Source: Cordylochernes scorpioides (Eukaryota; Arthropoda; Arachnida; Pseudoscorpiones; Chernetidae). Taken from it: 64,000 nucleotides of DNA. Of the stretch, positions 10,701 through 21,422 are shown in pieces. The stretch lies in contig CP092886.1 of the NCBI GenBank assembly GCA_030710605.1, positions 53,725,993 to 53,789,992 on the forward strand, read 5' to 3'. Numbering within the stretch: the first letter of the stretch is position 1; every line of letters begins with the position of its first letter. Position numbers and translations under genes: made by a program. The notes under the pieces are model-generated. The model was not told where the DNA came from. It did no database searches and saw only the letters and a program-made list of their open reading frames with translations.

Positions 10701-11168
10701 AATTGATAAATGAGGGTGTACAATATTTAAAATTTGAATTGAAATGCTATAAAAATGGTAAAATTTGATTTAAAAATAATTACAGTAAAAATAAACATTA
10801 TATTTATGGAAAATCAAGTTGTTAGCATGTAGAAAGAGTTAAGTAGATTTTTTAAAAACTCACAGTTTTTATGTTTGTTCAGTCAGGAGACTTGGTCTTT
10901 GGTTGTTGTCCTGATGACGTGGAAGGCGTCTTGTAGAGCTTGTAGAAGCTTGTGACTTCTGTTTGGCGATGGTGGCATGTCGTCTGGATGGTAGCGTTGT
11001 AAGGTCGAAGGTGGGTAACTTCTCACCGGCTTATTTTGCGGGATGTTCGGCTGTGTCGTTGAACGGGTTGGTTTGCTCCTCCATCTTGCTTCTTGGCTCT
11101 TTTCTATCTGGACAGTCTTTACCTTCTTCGTTGTGGTCTCTTTCGTTGTGGTAATCCTGTCGACTATC
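7797..11168. other. core of the non-autonomous LTR element, no gene
   Basis: AT-rich, no open frame above about 70 codons with any recognisable content. Ends are GC-richer than the middle. A strong plus-strand splice donor CAG/GTAAGT lies at 7858-7866, while on the minus strand a donor-like ACT/GTGAGT lies near 10863. A 62-bp tandem repeat sits at 8788-9022. Confidence 0.6.
8788..9022. repeat. 62-bp minisatellite
   Basis: GAATTAGC starts at 8804, 8866, 8928 and 8990, an exact 62-base period over nearly four units, all A/T with a few G and C. Confidence 0.9.
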
Positions 11169-11971
11169 TGTAATAATTTGTTGAATCGACTTATCTGTGA
11201 TTAGGGATCCTGTCGACTAGCTGTAATATTGTGTTGAGATCCTGACGACTCTCTGTAATAATACGTTGGGGTTTGGTAAGCTTATTGTAGAACCTCGTCG
11301 ACTCTCGCTATAAGTTGTGGCAACCGAGGGTCAAACCTGTAGTAACCGCGAGGGACAGTCAGGGGTGGAGAGTTTTCCAGTACCTCGCTGCACCTTGTAG
11401 GACCTTTAACAGTTCTCACAGGGTACAGGCAGTCGTGGTCGAGGCAGAGTGGAAAACTGGGGAATGTCCACACACACAAAACGAAGAGACACAGTTGAAA
11501 GAAAGTTCCTTGAATAGATAAAAAGCGAGCCAAGAGCAAAGATGGAGATCGAGAAGTTTTCTTACTGTTTTACATCGTCGATGAGTTGGTCTCTGGAGAC
11601 AATAAGGGATGACGCTGACCTGAAGACTCCTGGACTGAACTGAACTGGTTGTTGCTACGCGGCCTTTTTATACGACCGCTCTGACTAAGAGAATTGGGTC
11701 ATGCACGTGTCGATGGACACCGGACACTGGCGACAGACTGTCGGGGTCCAATCTATCTTTAGAAGTCACTTGTGATTCTCTCTTTGGCTCTTAACTTAGC
11801 TTTTAATCTATTATATTTTATTTATTCATCCTCAGTACATTACATCTGGAGATATAAGGACACACGTCAATTATGCGTATAATTAGTTGTAGTTTATAAT
11901 TAGTTCTATATACAACATGACAAGCTTGTTATACGTATTACATAATATAGGGTTATTGGTTTAAATTATCA
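11169..11971 (-). repeat. LTR, right copy
   Basis: 803 bp, offset exactly 4175 from the left copy with no indel, and one substitution seen (11855). The right flank is an (AT)n run. Confidence 0.92.
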
Positions 11972-12096
11972 TATATATATATATATATATATGTCATAAT
12001 TTATATAATGCCCAAAATCTACAATTTATTTTCACCAAAATTATATTATGTTAAATTGTAAATACAAATTCATCTATGTATAAATCTGGGAGCCAG

Positions 12097-12146
12097 CGCG
12101 CGCGGGCGAAGGCCACACCTCCGCCGCGTGCGCGCGCGCGCGCGCT
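12097..12146. repeat. (GC)n alternating purine-pyrimidine tract
   Basis: CGCGCGCGGGCG then CGTGCGCGCGCGCGCGCGC in an otherwise AT-rich region. Such alternation favours Z-DNA. It precedes the second gypsy remnant and may belong to its LTR. Confidence 0.6.
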
Positions 12147-12261
12147 CAAGAGTGTCGAACAAGTTTTTTTTTGACGCATACATGCACAACGGTCGCGCCC
12201 TTCCATTCGACCACGACAGCTACGACATGTGTGAGTCGACAGAAAGAATAACCTCAAGAGA

Positions 12262-14499
12262 ATGGACAAGGCAAAGAGAAAAGAAGACCAGAAAGAGGCC
12301 GAGTTAGCTCAAGAGAATAAGTAGGTGATAGATTCACTAACGGCGATGATGAGAAGACTAGGGCAGGACGCGCCCACCACCGCAGCCAGATTCGATGGTT
12401 CAAGTTCCGCGGAATCGTTCTTAAGGGAGCTGGGGAGGTCCCCGGAATTCCAAAGCAGCAGCTGTGAGGAACAAGGCCGCATTGTAGTGGCAGCGCTAGA
12501 GGGAGAGCCCCGGAAGACACTCCAATCCATGGACTACCTCCACGAACCCTACTGGAGAATCAAACAGGTCCTTGAGGATCTGTACCCCCCACCCGAGATT
12601 CCGACACACCAAGAGTTCTATCAACTACGTAGCGGGCCTTAAGGCTTACAAAAATACTATATACAGAAGGTACGCATGAGTACGCAGCTCGACATCGACC
12701 GCAAGGAAATGGTGAATGCTCTCACTCAAGGAATGCCCTCATACAGTCGAAATCTCCTACTGATTGCAACACCCAGCAGCCCGTCGGAATGGTTAACTCT
12801 GGCCAGGAGAATCTATGGGATCGGCGTAGACTCGAGTCGTCCCGGCATTTCCTCTCCCACAGAACGCCCATCTCCGCGCCAATCCGGTATACAAGCAAAC
12901 AATTCATTAAGGCGCTCATCCCAGAAGCGACCAGGAGGATCTCCCTCCACCCCGCCTACACCATGCAAGCACTGCCAAGGGTCCTACTGGAACAAACAGT
13001 GCCCACGACGGTCCACCTTGCCTGGGTCGCCTGTCGATCATCCTCGACTAGCGACACCGCCGCGGTATTTTCGTGACTCAAGAGACAGCGCTACCAAGTA
13101 ACCAGAAGTATAACACACACGCCATTAACGGCATAAGTACCCTGACTCTCAAGTTGCTACTAGTCAACCATTTGTTTTCATTTCTAATAGATACTGGCGC
13201 TAAAATTGTCGCAATTGAAGGAATAGAGGTACACAGAGCTATTTCAGCAGGTTTTATTATTAAATTAAGGCTCGAAAATTGAGTGATATCTTTCTCACCT
13301 TTTATCTAAAGAAGGAAATATAGTTACAAAATTTACATAACATCGAACTATTAAAATATTTACATATTTGATAATATTCAACAATTACTTTTATTTCACT
13401 CTAAACAAATTTCGCGACAATATTAATATTATTTGTTTAAAACAATTCAAAACATTAGGAACTAAAATGTTACCTTTAAATAATGATGTTACTATTAGGA
13501 CTTTGTCTCATAATATCCAGCCTGTGGGATTTGCGCTGATTTTGGTTACTGTAAGATCTATTAAGGAGCACTTTTTATTTTATATAATAGATAATGATCT
13601 ACCATTTGAAATTTTTTGTTTAAATTCATTAGGGATATTCCGATTAACTATTGATTTTTTTTTCAAAACGAATATATCAGGATAATATCATGTTAGCACA
13701 GTCACAATATTGTTTCAAAGATTATTTTACGCCATCATTAAACAACTTTACAATTCAACCCGACCCTAATAACCATACCATGCCCGATACTACTCAATCC
13801 TTTCCTCATGGCAACTTTAATAGTACCACAAATGTAGAAAATTATATAGTTGCACATCCTCATCTAATAAATGAATGTAAAAATCTTATTCGAGAAAATA
13901 TTGGTTTGTTTCCTATCGATAAGTTTTCAGTACCTGCTTTAAATATCGACCCGGTTAAAATTATACCTAACAGTGATAAGATTATAACACTAAGACCATA
14001 TAGAATACCATATAGCGATTACCCTGAAATAAAATATCAAATAGAGAAAATGATAGAAAATGAAATAATAGAACCATCGAATAGCCCATATGCCGCTCCC
14101 GTAACACTTGCTAGTAAAAGGGATGGCTCGAAACGTTTTTGTGTAGATTTTAGAAAACTTAACGAATTAATGTCTGTAGATAATTATCCTATCAACTAAT
14201 AGAAAGAGTACTAGATCAATTAACTAATTCCAAATACTTTTCCACCATAGATATAACCTCCGCCTTCTGGCAAATTCCGATCCATCCTGAATCTAGGCCC
14301 CTATTTTCATTTGTAACCCACCTAGGGCAATACCATTTTAATAGACTTCCATTTGGTCTCAAGTTAAGTCCCCAAATATTCGAAAGGCAGTTAAATCAAT
14401 TGATATAGAAACACAAATTAACATTTGTTAATCATTATTTTGATGACTTCATAATCCATTCTAACAGTTTAGAGGAACACTTAGGACACTTACAGGAAT
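12262..14499 (+). pseudogene. decayed Ty3/gypsy gag-pol
   Basis: A second, different gypsy element in several frames. A gag-like block (about 12325-13100) with FDGSSSAESFL and a cysteine-poor tail; a protease stretch near 13180 with LIDTGAKIV; then from 13690 a pol leader and the reverse transcriptase, with PYRIPYSDYPEIKYQIEKM, NSPYAAPVTLASK and RFCVDFRKLNE. The frame breaks near 14198 and continues with YFSTIDITSAFWQIPI, then a stop at about 14405, then the catalytic YFDD (14436-14447). It ends abruptly at about 14499 where a foldback repeat begins; RNase H and integrase are absent. In-frame stops also split gag. Base composition shifts from GC-rich gag to AT-rich pol, so two elements may be joined. 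Confidence 0.8.
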
Positions 14500-14690
14500 C
14501 AAGAAATTGGGTTGGCCAAATATCACGGAGCAAGCTAAATAAACGTTTAGTTTATTTTTGCTCCACTATATGGCGCTCTGCCATCTAAAAATAACATGTG
14601 CTCGTGGTCAGGAGATGCCTTCTTTATTTTTAATATCAACACCTGACACACTTATCTTTTTTTTTAATTGTTTTTTCATATATATATATG
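14500..14690. mobile_element. foldback/PLE-type repeat end
   Basis: Sequence AAGAAATTGGGTTGGCCAAATATC recurs, in shorter form, at 42932. It then has a small hairpin around ATGGCGC and ends in GTGCTCGTGGTCAGGAGATG. The last 90 bases match the reverse complement of 4850-4890. It truncates the gypsy remnant on the left. Confidence 0.5.
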
Positions 14691-14897
14691 CTATCCAAAG
14701 TTCGCACACTTGAAAAAGTCACATAAAGTCGTCCGTGCGTAAACACAGGCTCTTTTAGCAAAGGTTTGGCCTTGAGCCCTCTTTATAGTCATAGCAAAAG
14801 CCAACCTTAGTGAAACATAAAGCCTCTCTAGAATGAAGCGAAGGTTGGTATCCGAAGGGCACAAAGATATTTCAGACATTATACAGTGTGTGTTCAA
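14691..14897 (-). pseudogene. Helitron helicase C-terminal fragment
   Basis: Sixty-eight codons on the minus strand with CPSDTNLRFILERL then LRLAFAMTIKRAQGQTF. The AMTIxKAQGQTF block with the preceding PSDTNLPF-like motif is typical of the C-terminal RecD/Pif1 part of Helitron Rep-helicases. The following residues, which should read LPEPVFSHGQLYVA, are lost, and the Rep domain is absent. This is a scrap of a rolling-circle transposon. Confidence 0.7.
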
Positions 14898-15222
14898 CTT
14901 TGGGCACTGTCAGTATATGTGCCTCAAGGACATGAGAGCACATGCGCTAGAACACCATACGTGTTCCATTGCAAAGATGCTATAGGCATTGGTGAAAGTG
15001 TAAATAAATATTTTGGAAAAAAAATATATATATATATATATAAGAAAATAAATTAGAACATAAATTTACAAACTATATTTCAGAGGAGACAAATATATTT
15101 GAAAGGAAAAAAAGTAAATTGCAAACGACACAACTATATTGCAGAAATGACAACATATTAAAGGAATAAATTCATTTAAAAGACCTCATTTAAAAACAAC
15201 ATTTCTATTTTTATATATACAA

Positions 15223-15461
15223 TATAACCTCATTAATTCAACACACGATAATTCGACCATTTTTGATGTCTCGACCTACGGCCTAATATGACAAACTGTA
15301 ATTCGACACTTTCGGTAATTCAACTATTTTGAAATTCAAATTTCAACAGTTGATTTTTGTCTAAAAACCCTATAATTAACAACATATTAGACTGCACAGT
15401 GCAAAAATGTAGAAAATTGTATGCATATATTTGTGCACAGTCATGTTATATGAGGTTATAT
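15223..15461. mobile_element. small MITE with ATAACCTCAT ends
   Basis: Left end ATATAACCTCATTAATTC and right end GTTATATGAGGTTATAT are inverted copies about 235 bases apart. Interior is AT-rich and contains CGATAATTCGACC, which resembles the pogo/Tigger end seen at 20331. No coding. Confidence 0.45.
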
Positions 15462-15521
15462 ATATTTGTATATATATAATTGTATGAAAATAATTGTATG
15501 TATAGATCAATGAGTAAAATA

Positions 15522-15830
15522 AGTTTTTTTTTGCTTATCCCTAGTACACGTGGTACAGGCCTTGATAATCATGGTGGGTAGAGTAGGCGACTGCTTTTAC
15601 TGTAAGTACACCACATGTCTAAACATGTGAAAAGCAGTTCGACTTTGCACTTACAAATGTGCCAGAGCCCCGTTTGATTACTTGCACTCGCTGGTGGGGT
15701 TGGACTTTTGCAAGAATCGGGGGCCATTGGAGCATTTTTTTATCAGAAAAAAGTGCCCAATGCGGGAATCGAACCCGGGTCGTAGCGGTTGAAAACCAAC
15801 GGGTTAGACAATCCTTCTATCAACCCCCAA
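15522..15830 (-). mobile_element. tRNA-derived SINE, copy 1
   Basis: The minus strand begins with a tRNA-like head: anticodon-stem-like GGTTTTCAACC, then a perfect B box GGTTCGATTCC. A unique body follows with an AAAGCAG hairpin around ACATGTTTAGACATGT, ending at ACTAGGGATAAGC and an A run. The copy at 24075 matches it over the full length. The head is not a functional tRNA: there is no proper acceptor stem. The anticodon position reads TTC, so a Glu-type ancestor is possible. Confidence 0.8.
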
Positions 15831-16429
15831 TAAAATAAGTAAATAAAAAGAAGACCAAAAATATTTGATAATAGTTTATTGAATAAAAAATAAAATAAAA
15901 AATCTTTTCAGCTGAAAAATTATAGGCATTGGTAAAAAAGTAAACAGGAGAAATAGCAATCGGGGTTTTGTTCCTGCGGCGAGTCATATTAGCACGCCTA
16001 GCGGTTAGGGGAGTGAGTCTTCCACGGCCTTTTCGAGGCATGACAGAAGACGCTGAAAAAAAGGTAAAATAAGAACCAAGCAGAGGAAAACTATAAAACT
16101 GAATGCCAGGACAGGCATAAAAAGGAAATGCCAATCATGTGAGGAAACAATTGATTGAAAAAAAAAAAGGATTACACGAAAATACTGCAAAAATGAAACC
16201 AGACACAAAAAGCAACAATTGATTACACAAATACAGCATCAGCCTATTTATGAAAAGAAAAAAAATGACAGACACAAAAATGGAGCTAAATTCAAATGAA
16301 AAACTATAACAAATCAAGTAATCAAATCAGGCATTATGAAAGATACTGCAAAAAAGAAAATCAGACACAAAAATGGGGCTAAATTCAAATGAAAAACTAT
16401 AACAAATTAATACAAAAAAATGACCTAAT

Positions 16430-16575
16430 CCAAATAATTTAATAGTGTGTGATGTTTTGGAAACAGCAATGTCACCATCATCAGACAAAAGAATAAATGA
16501 GATTTTATTCTTTAGTTCATTTATTCTTTTGTCTGATACTGTTGCTGAAACGTCACACACTATTAAATTATTTGG
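16430..16575. mobile_element. palindromic mini-element with two hammerhead-like arms
   Basis: An inverted repeat of about 65-base arms (CCAAATAATTTAATAGTGTGTGA... and its complement) around a TTTATTCTTTAGTTCATTTA centre. The left arm read on the minus strand holds CTGATGA (16478-16484) then a TGG/CCA closed loop and AAAACATCACAC. The right arm on the plus strand holds CTGATAC then GAAACGTCACAC. Each arm therefore keeps a different half of a hammerhead core intact. Confidence 0.6.
16448..16486 (-). ncRNA. degenerate hammerhead core
   Basis: CTGATGA is intact on the minus strand, but the GAAA box reads AAAA (G12 lost). GU before the core pairs with AC after the predicted cleavage site. Likely inactive. 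Confidence 0.4.
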
Positions 16576-16681
16576 AATAGGTCTTATTAATGAAAAAAAA
16601 AGGTGGCAAAGAGAGATGAAAAGATGCCAAAAAAAAAAAAGATTCCAAGATGTCAAAAAAAGATATGAGAAATATATAAGA

Positions 16682-16868
16682 AAAGGGGCATTTCGTGATC
16701 ATGCAACTAAAGGTTGCTGATAGCTTGCGCCACTATCGGAATAAACATCAACTAATCGTTGATTTTTAATTATTCCAGAATTGGCCAAACGATTAGTTGT
16801 TATTCATTCCGATAGATGGCGCAATCCATCAGCAACTTTTAGTTACACGATCAGGAAATGCCCTTTTT
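16682..16868. mobile_element. foldback MITE, copy 1
   Basis: Near-perfect palindrome starting GGGGCATTTCGTGATC and ending with its complement; arms carry GGTTGCTGAT and GATGGCGCAA. Related copies at 42276-42455 and, as a half copy, 52688-52800. Confidence 0.75.
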
Positions 16869-17251
16869 CTCAATTTATCCACCTGATCCAAATACAAATT
16901 TACTTTTGTACTATTTTTCTTATTTATATAAAAAGATGAGAGCAGTCTAATACCTCTATATAAAATTATATTGAAATAATTTGAGCTCTATACGGACATA
17001 TTTACCATATAGCTTTGGGGATTAAAATATTTTCTTCCAATTTTTTCCCGTTCATTTGCTGTATCTCTAACAAGAATCTGTAAATAATTCTTAATATAAA
17101 TGGGTGACGCCGTGAGAATAAAGAAATCTCATCTGACCGAGGTATCCTTTCAATTAGGAAGTTATTGTAAGGTTAAAACAGAAGTTTAATTGGCTACCTA
17201 AATGTGTAGTAACTAACAGCTCACGCAAGCTATGTGAGATACCCAAGTTGA

Positions 17252-17542
17252 AAGTGAAAGCCGTTAGAAGCCTCCAATCTTATCACTAGGGCAGAGGTAA
17301 ACATTGCCGCCAGCTCCAACGCTCTCGGCGCGCCAAGTGACAAGGAATTCCAGTATCCAAGACAATACTTTGTAATTGATATAAAACGAGGCTGCGGTAA
17401 AATAATTGACGAGGACCTATTTAAAAATCTCAGGATGAAGGACAACATCTTAAAGAGTGTCACTTACGCTTCACCAAACACACTAAATAAAAATGATATA
17501 TTCCAACAAAGATATTTTTTTAAATACATAAATACATTTTAA
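17252..17542 (+). other. unrecognised open stretch, coding-like
   Basis: About 95 codons without a stop or initiating ATG, with a normal protein-like composition, including NLITRAEVNIAASSNALG and YFVIDIKRGCGKIIDEDLF. It is richer in G/C than its surroundings. I do not recognise the family. It could be a transposon or viral relic or part of an exon. No neighbour explains it. Confidence 0.3.
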
Positions 17543-17889
17543 AATAGTGAGAAATATATATATTGTTGAAAATTGAGCAAGCCATTCTTATTATATTAAA
17601 TAAATAAGGCTTATTTTGAATCAAAAAGTGTTTAATAAAATTCCCAATATTTCGATGAGGCAGTTCGTTTATTTTCTTTCGGGATTCAAACCTTGTAAAC
17701 AAATTTTCCACGTGATACACGAGTGGCGAGGTTTTGTATAAGACAAATTGGTTTGACCAAACTGTTCAATGAGAATAATTACCTCCTGAATCTTATATTA
17801 TTAAAATACTATTCTAAATATATATATATATATTACTATTTTCGCTTTATCTGTAGGTATGATTGGGGTATATATACTCTTCTATTTAT

Positions 17890-18556
17890 GCTATTTTGTC
17901 CTCTATAGATGCCCAGCTCTCCAGAAATAATCTTGCGTGTTTATCTTGTATGTTTCTGTATACATTTTTTTTAATTTTCGAAATCTGGTATCTCTCCTTG
18001 TTTTATTGCATGGTGTACTAGGAATGATAATGGGCTATGCTTTTTGACGGCTGCTTTGTGTTTATTGATTATCCTTTTTAAGGTATTTCCAGTTTTGCCT
18101 TAATAAGATTATGTACACGATTTGCATGTGATACAGTATATGAGGTTAGTTTGGGTTTCCTGTCTTGGGTTACGTTTAGTTTTAGGGTGACGGAGAATAT
18201 TATTTAAGCTTGGAGCGGATTGGTGTATCTAATATTGATGTTATATATTTTGAGAGTTTTGCCTATTCTTTCGATTCCATAACTGTAGGAAAGTATACAT
18301 GAAGGGTTCTAAACTTGACTATTGTTTTTGAAGGGTTTCTATTTATATAAATATGTTTTTTGATAAATTGTTTTGGATATTATTTGTATTGCAATTCCTT
18401 GGATAATAATTTTTGTTCTTTTTCAATGATCTCTCTATTTTGTAAAAAGTGGGTGAGGATTATTTTTGATAATGTTTTCATTATGAATATTTCATAGTTT
18501 ATAGGGCCAACTGAATTGAAATTGAGAATATGATTCTGTGTGGGAAGGTTTTCGAT
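17890..18556 (-). pseudogene. PLE linker and GIY-YIG remnant
   Basis: Minus-strand translation in shifting frames gives IYRKPSHTES, then FIMKTLSKIILTHFLQNREI, and further on NKHKAAVKKHSPLSFLVHHAIKQ, a close relative of the block at 5266-5733. The YIG motif itself is damaged. Several frameshifts and stops. Confidence 0.75.
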
Positions 18557-18560
18557 ATAT

Positions 18561-19892
18561 ACGAGGTGTATTCAAAAAGTATCGCGACTTTTGAATTTTC
18601 GCGGGTTACGTATATTCGAATTTCGATCTTTTTGTGGCTTTATGTTGGTACTCATGGCTCTCACTTATGCCGACAAGCTCGGCCATTTTGAATGTTCACT
18701 TAATTGTTGACAGCTGCTTTGCTTGCAGGTGTTTTGGATCGTCTTCGATTTTTACCTATTAAAAAATGGATCAAAGAACCTGAATCAAATTTTGTGTGAA
18801 AAACCAAATTAAGTGCGCGGATGCATTCCGAATGTTGACTGTGGCATACGGAGAAGCTACCTTGGACCGAAGCAACGTTTATCGGTGGTACAAAATGTTC
18901 TCAGAAGGCCGAGAAGATGTGAACGACGAAGAGCGTGCCGGACGCCCGAGCACTTCAACAACAGACTAAAAAATTAATGAAGTGGAGAAAATGATATTGG
19001 CCAATCGTCGAATCACCGTTAGAGAAGTTGCTGAGGACCTAAACATATCGATTGGCTCGTGCCATTCGATTTTTATCAATGATTTGGGCATGAGACGAGT
19101 CGCCGCGAAATTCGTACCAAAATTGCTCAATTGCGACCAAAAACAGCATCGCATGAACATTGCTAATGAGATGTTGGACTCTGTCCGCGACGACCCAAAT
19201 TTTCTCCAGAGGGTCATAACTGGTGACGAAGCGTGGGTTTATGGTTATGACGTGGAAACCAAAGCTCAATCATCTCAATGGAAGCTGCCGCACGAACCAA
19301 GACCGAAAAAAGCGCGCCAAGTTCAGTCGAATGTGAAAGTTTTGCTGACAGTTTTCTTCGATTGCAGGGGCGTGGTGCATCATGAGTTCTTGCCACAGGG
19401 TAGAACGGTCAATAAGGAATATTACCTGCAAGTTATGCGCAATTTGCGCGAAGCAATCCGCCAGAAACGCCCGGATTTGTGGAAGAACAAAAATTGGCTT
19501 TTGCACCACGATAACGCCCCTGCTCACACATCGTTGCTTGTGCGTGACTTTTTGGCCAAAAACAACACACTAACGATGCCGCGCGCGCGCAGCCACCGTA
19601 TTACCCAGATCTGGCCCCCTGTGACTTTTTCTTGTTCCCTAAACTGAAGAGGCCCATGAAAGGACGACGTTACGCTACGCTTGACGAGATAAAGACGGCA
19701 TCGAAGGAGGAGCTGAAAAAGATTTTTTTTTAAATGATTTTTTTAAGTGCTTCGAAGATTGGAAAAACCGTTGGCACAGGTGTATAATATCTAATGGGGA
19801 TTACTTTGAAGGAGACAAAATAGGTATTCATGAATAAATAAATAATTTTTGAAAAACACAAAAGTCGCGATACTTTTTGAACACACCTCGTA
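18561..19892 (+). mobile_element. mariner element inserted in PLE
   Basis: Inverted ends TACGAGGTGT[A/G]TTCAAAAAG, then TATCGCGACTTTTG, at both sides, flanked by TA. Length about 1.33 kb. It interrupts the PLE protein between LTRTNNNIETDI and YRKPSHT, so it is younger than the PLE. Confidence 0.9.
18766..19837 (+). pseudogene. mariner transposase, DD34D type
   Basis: The transposase cuts and pastes DNA at TA. Homology begins at ATG 18766 but a TGA occurs six codons in, and a TAA at about 18967. The longest clean part (18982-19647) holds the helix-turn-helix, then VITGDEAWVYGYD (first Asp) and LHHDNAPAHTS (second Asp). A frameshift sits in an expanded GCGCGCGC run near 19585; beyond it the third catalytic block reads DLAPCDFFLF with its Asp kept. 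A last shift in a T run near 19725 precedes the C-terminus ending at 19837. All three catalytic aspartates survive but the frame does not. Confidence 0.88.
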
Positions 19893-20169
19893 TATCTGTT
19901 TCTATGTTATTGTTAGTCCTCGTTAGTTTTATTTCCAAGAAAGTTAAAATTCCATTTTCTTCTATTCCATCGGTGAATTTTAAAAATATTTTTAGATTGT
20001 TTGAGAAGTTTAGAACGTTGTATATGCTATTAATTTCAGTGATACCTAAAACATCATCGATGTATCGTTTCCATAATATTTTATTGAGTTGTCTCTCTTC
20101 CATAACTATTATCAATATGGTCATAAATATATTTGCAGGAGCAGAATAAATAGGATTGCCCATCGACAA
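19893..20169 (-). pseudogene. PLE reverse transcriptase C-terminal part
   Basis: Minus strand GNPIYSAPANIFMTI then KRYIDDVLGI, where the YIDD is the catalytic motif of the reverse transcriptase, followed by FTDGIEENGILTFLEIKL and TNNNIETDI. Ends exactly at the mariner insertion. The upstream part of the reverse transcriptase is replaced by the Tigger element and flanking sequence. Confidence 0.85.
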
Positions 20170-20330
20170 TCATTTTATTTGCTTATAATATAAATTTTTG
20201 TAGCTGAAGTAATTGAAAGAAAGGCAAGATACAATAGACTTCTCTATTCCAAAAGAAGCCTTAAGAGAACTCCTCAACCAAATTTTTGGACCCTGAATTG
20301 TAACTAAAAATATCGTGAAAAATACATGTA

Positions 20331-21361
20331 CAGTCGACTCTCGATAAATTGAAACTGGTTAATTTGAATCTCTCGATAATTTTAAATTGTTTCCCGGTCC
20401 CTTGAAAAAACTCGATAAGTTGAATAAAATCAATATTAATTGGTCCCCTCGGTATTTTGAAGTTGAAGGAATAGTATCTTGCCACAAATGAACATTTGTG
20501 AATAACTGTACAAATGCTTACAATAATAAATCACGAAATTTGATCAAAGTCTTGCTACTTGATTTTATTAATATGTAAGATTCTATCTGAAAATATTAAA
20601 ATATGAGGGAAAATGTTGCCGGCGACTTTCTCAAGCCAGACCAGCCCGCGAACAAACTAAACAAAGCGAGAGCCAAATTTCCTACGCCGAGCGGGCGGCA
20701 GTTTCACATTTCAACTGGGCGACTAGCGTAGGTGGCAGTACTGGAAGGATTCAATTTTTATAACACGTGGACTATAGTCGTATCTACAGACTAAATCTTC
20801 GAAGCAACTACCTAGTCACGTTCCGCACCCAAAGGTGAGTTCTTTTAATGTATGATGTGTGTTATTGAAATAAATTCTAGAAAAAACAAGTGTCTTTCCA
20901 TAAGTGAAAAAACGTGTGATTCAAACTGTGGAGGATGGGCAATTAAAAAAAGATGTCGCTAAACAGTTTGACATTTTACCATCGACATTGTCGAATATTT
21001 TGAAAAACAAAGGTCACATTACCTCACAATGCGAGTAGAAAAAGGTCACGCCAGGGTGAATTTCCCAAACTCTTATTTGAGAAAGGGCAAGACCCGAAAG
21101 AGAGAGAAAGAGAGAAGAGAGAGAGAGAGAGAGCTCCCAATATTTTTTTTCACTTTAAAAACTTGCGTTTAGTCGCTTATTTAATATTGTATCAACATAG
21201 TATGTATATCCCGAAACTTCCAAAACTTCAAACTCTTGTTTAATTGATTGTTTTCTCTTCTCTCTCTCTCTTGGATGTTTAAAACTCTTGTTATTTTTAA
21301 CTCTTGATAAATTGAAAAGTTTCTCTGGTCCCTTGAGTTTCATATTATCGAGAGTCGACTG
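20331..21361 (+). mobile_element. pogo/Tigger-like DNA transposon, internally deleted
   Basis: Ends CAGTCGACTCTCGATAA and its complement, flanked by TA on both sides, 1031 bp. CAGT...ACTG ends with a TA target are typical of pogo/Tigger. Several further CTCGATAA-TTGAA motifs lie inside the ends. Only a short transposase fragment remains. A GA-rich run is at about 21092-21133. Confidence 0.85.
20904..21038 (+). pseudogene. Tigger transposase N-terminal HTH fragment
   Basis: About 44 codons: KKRVIQTVEDGQLKKDVAKQ and FDILPSTLSNILKNKG, the psq/CENP-B-type helix-turn-helix that binds transposon ends. It is preceded by a stop at 20901 and ends at TAG 21036-21038; the DDE domain is absent. Confidence 0.7.
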
Positions 21362-21422
21362 TATATGGAAGTCGTGACCTCGCTAATATATTTTCAAGTT
21401 CATTCTTGGGACTTAGTTCCTA

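Larger units (their letters stand above)
6994..11971 (-). mobile_element. non-autonomous LTR retrotransposon
   Basis: Two LTRs of 803 bp (6994-7796 and 11169-11971), each TG...CA, enclose a 3372-bp core with no recognisable gag or pol. The flanks are TATA runs, so a TA-rich target duplication is likely. The LTRs appear identical except C/T at 7680/11855, so insertion is recent. Orientation is taken from a TATA box and initiator-like repeat on the minus strand of each LTR. No convincing primer-binding site or polypurine tract was found in either orientation. It must be mobilised in trans if at all. Confidence 0.85.
17545..20330 (-). mobile_element. Penelope-like element split by a mariner
   Basis: Minus-strand order is reverse transcriptase end (20169-19893), mariner insertion, linker (18556-18300) and endonuclease (18300-17890), then a terminal repeat with AATATTTCGATGAGG (a hammerhead 3' half, GAAATATTGGG on the minus strand) at about 17640-17665 and the ATTGAGCAA end motif at 17572. 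Frame breaks are frequent. Confidence 0.8.

Noticed and set aside
10920-10945. Hammerhead box CTGATGACG in the LTR-element core
   Set aside because: No stem II hairpin or GAAA at a suitable distance on either strand.
15740-15830. Functional tRNA gene (minus strand)
   Set aside because: B box is perfect, but the acceptor stem does not close and the sequence continues into a SINE body shared with 24075.
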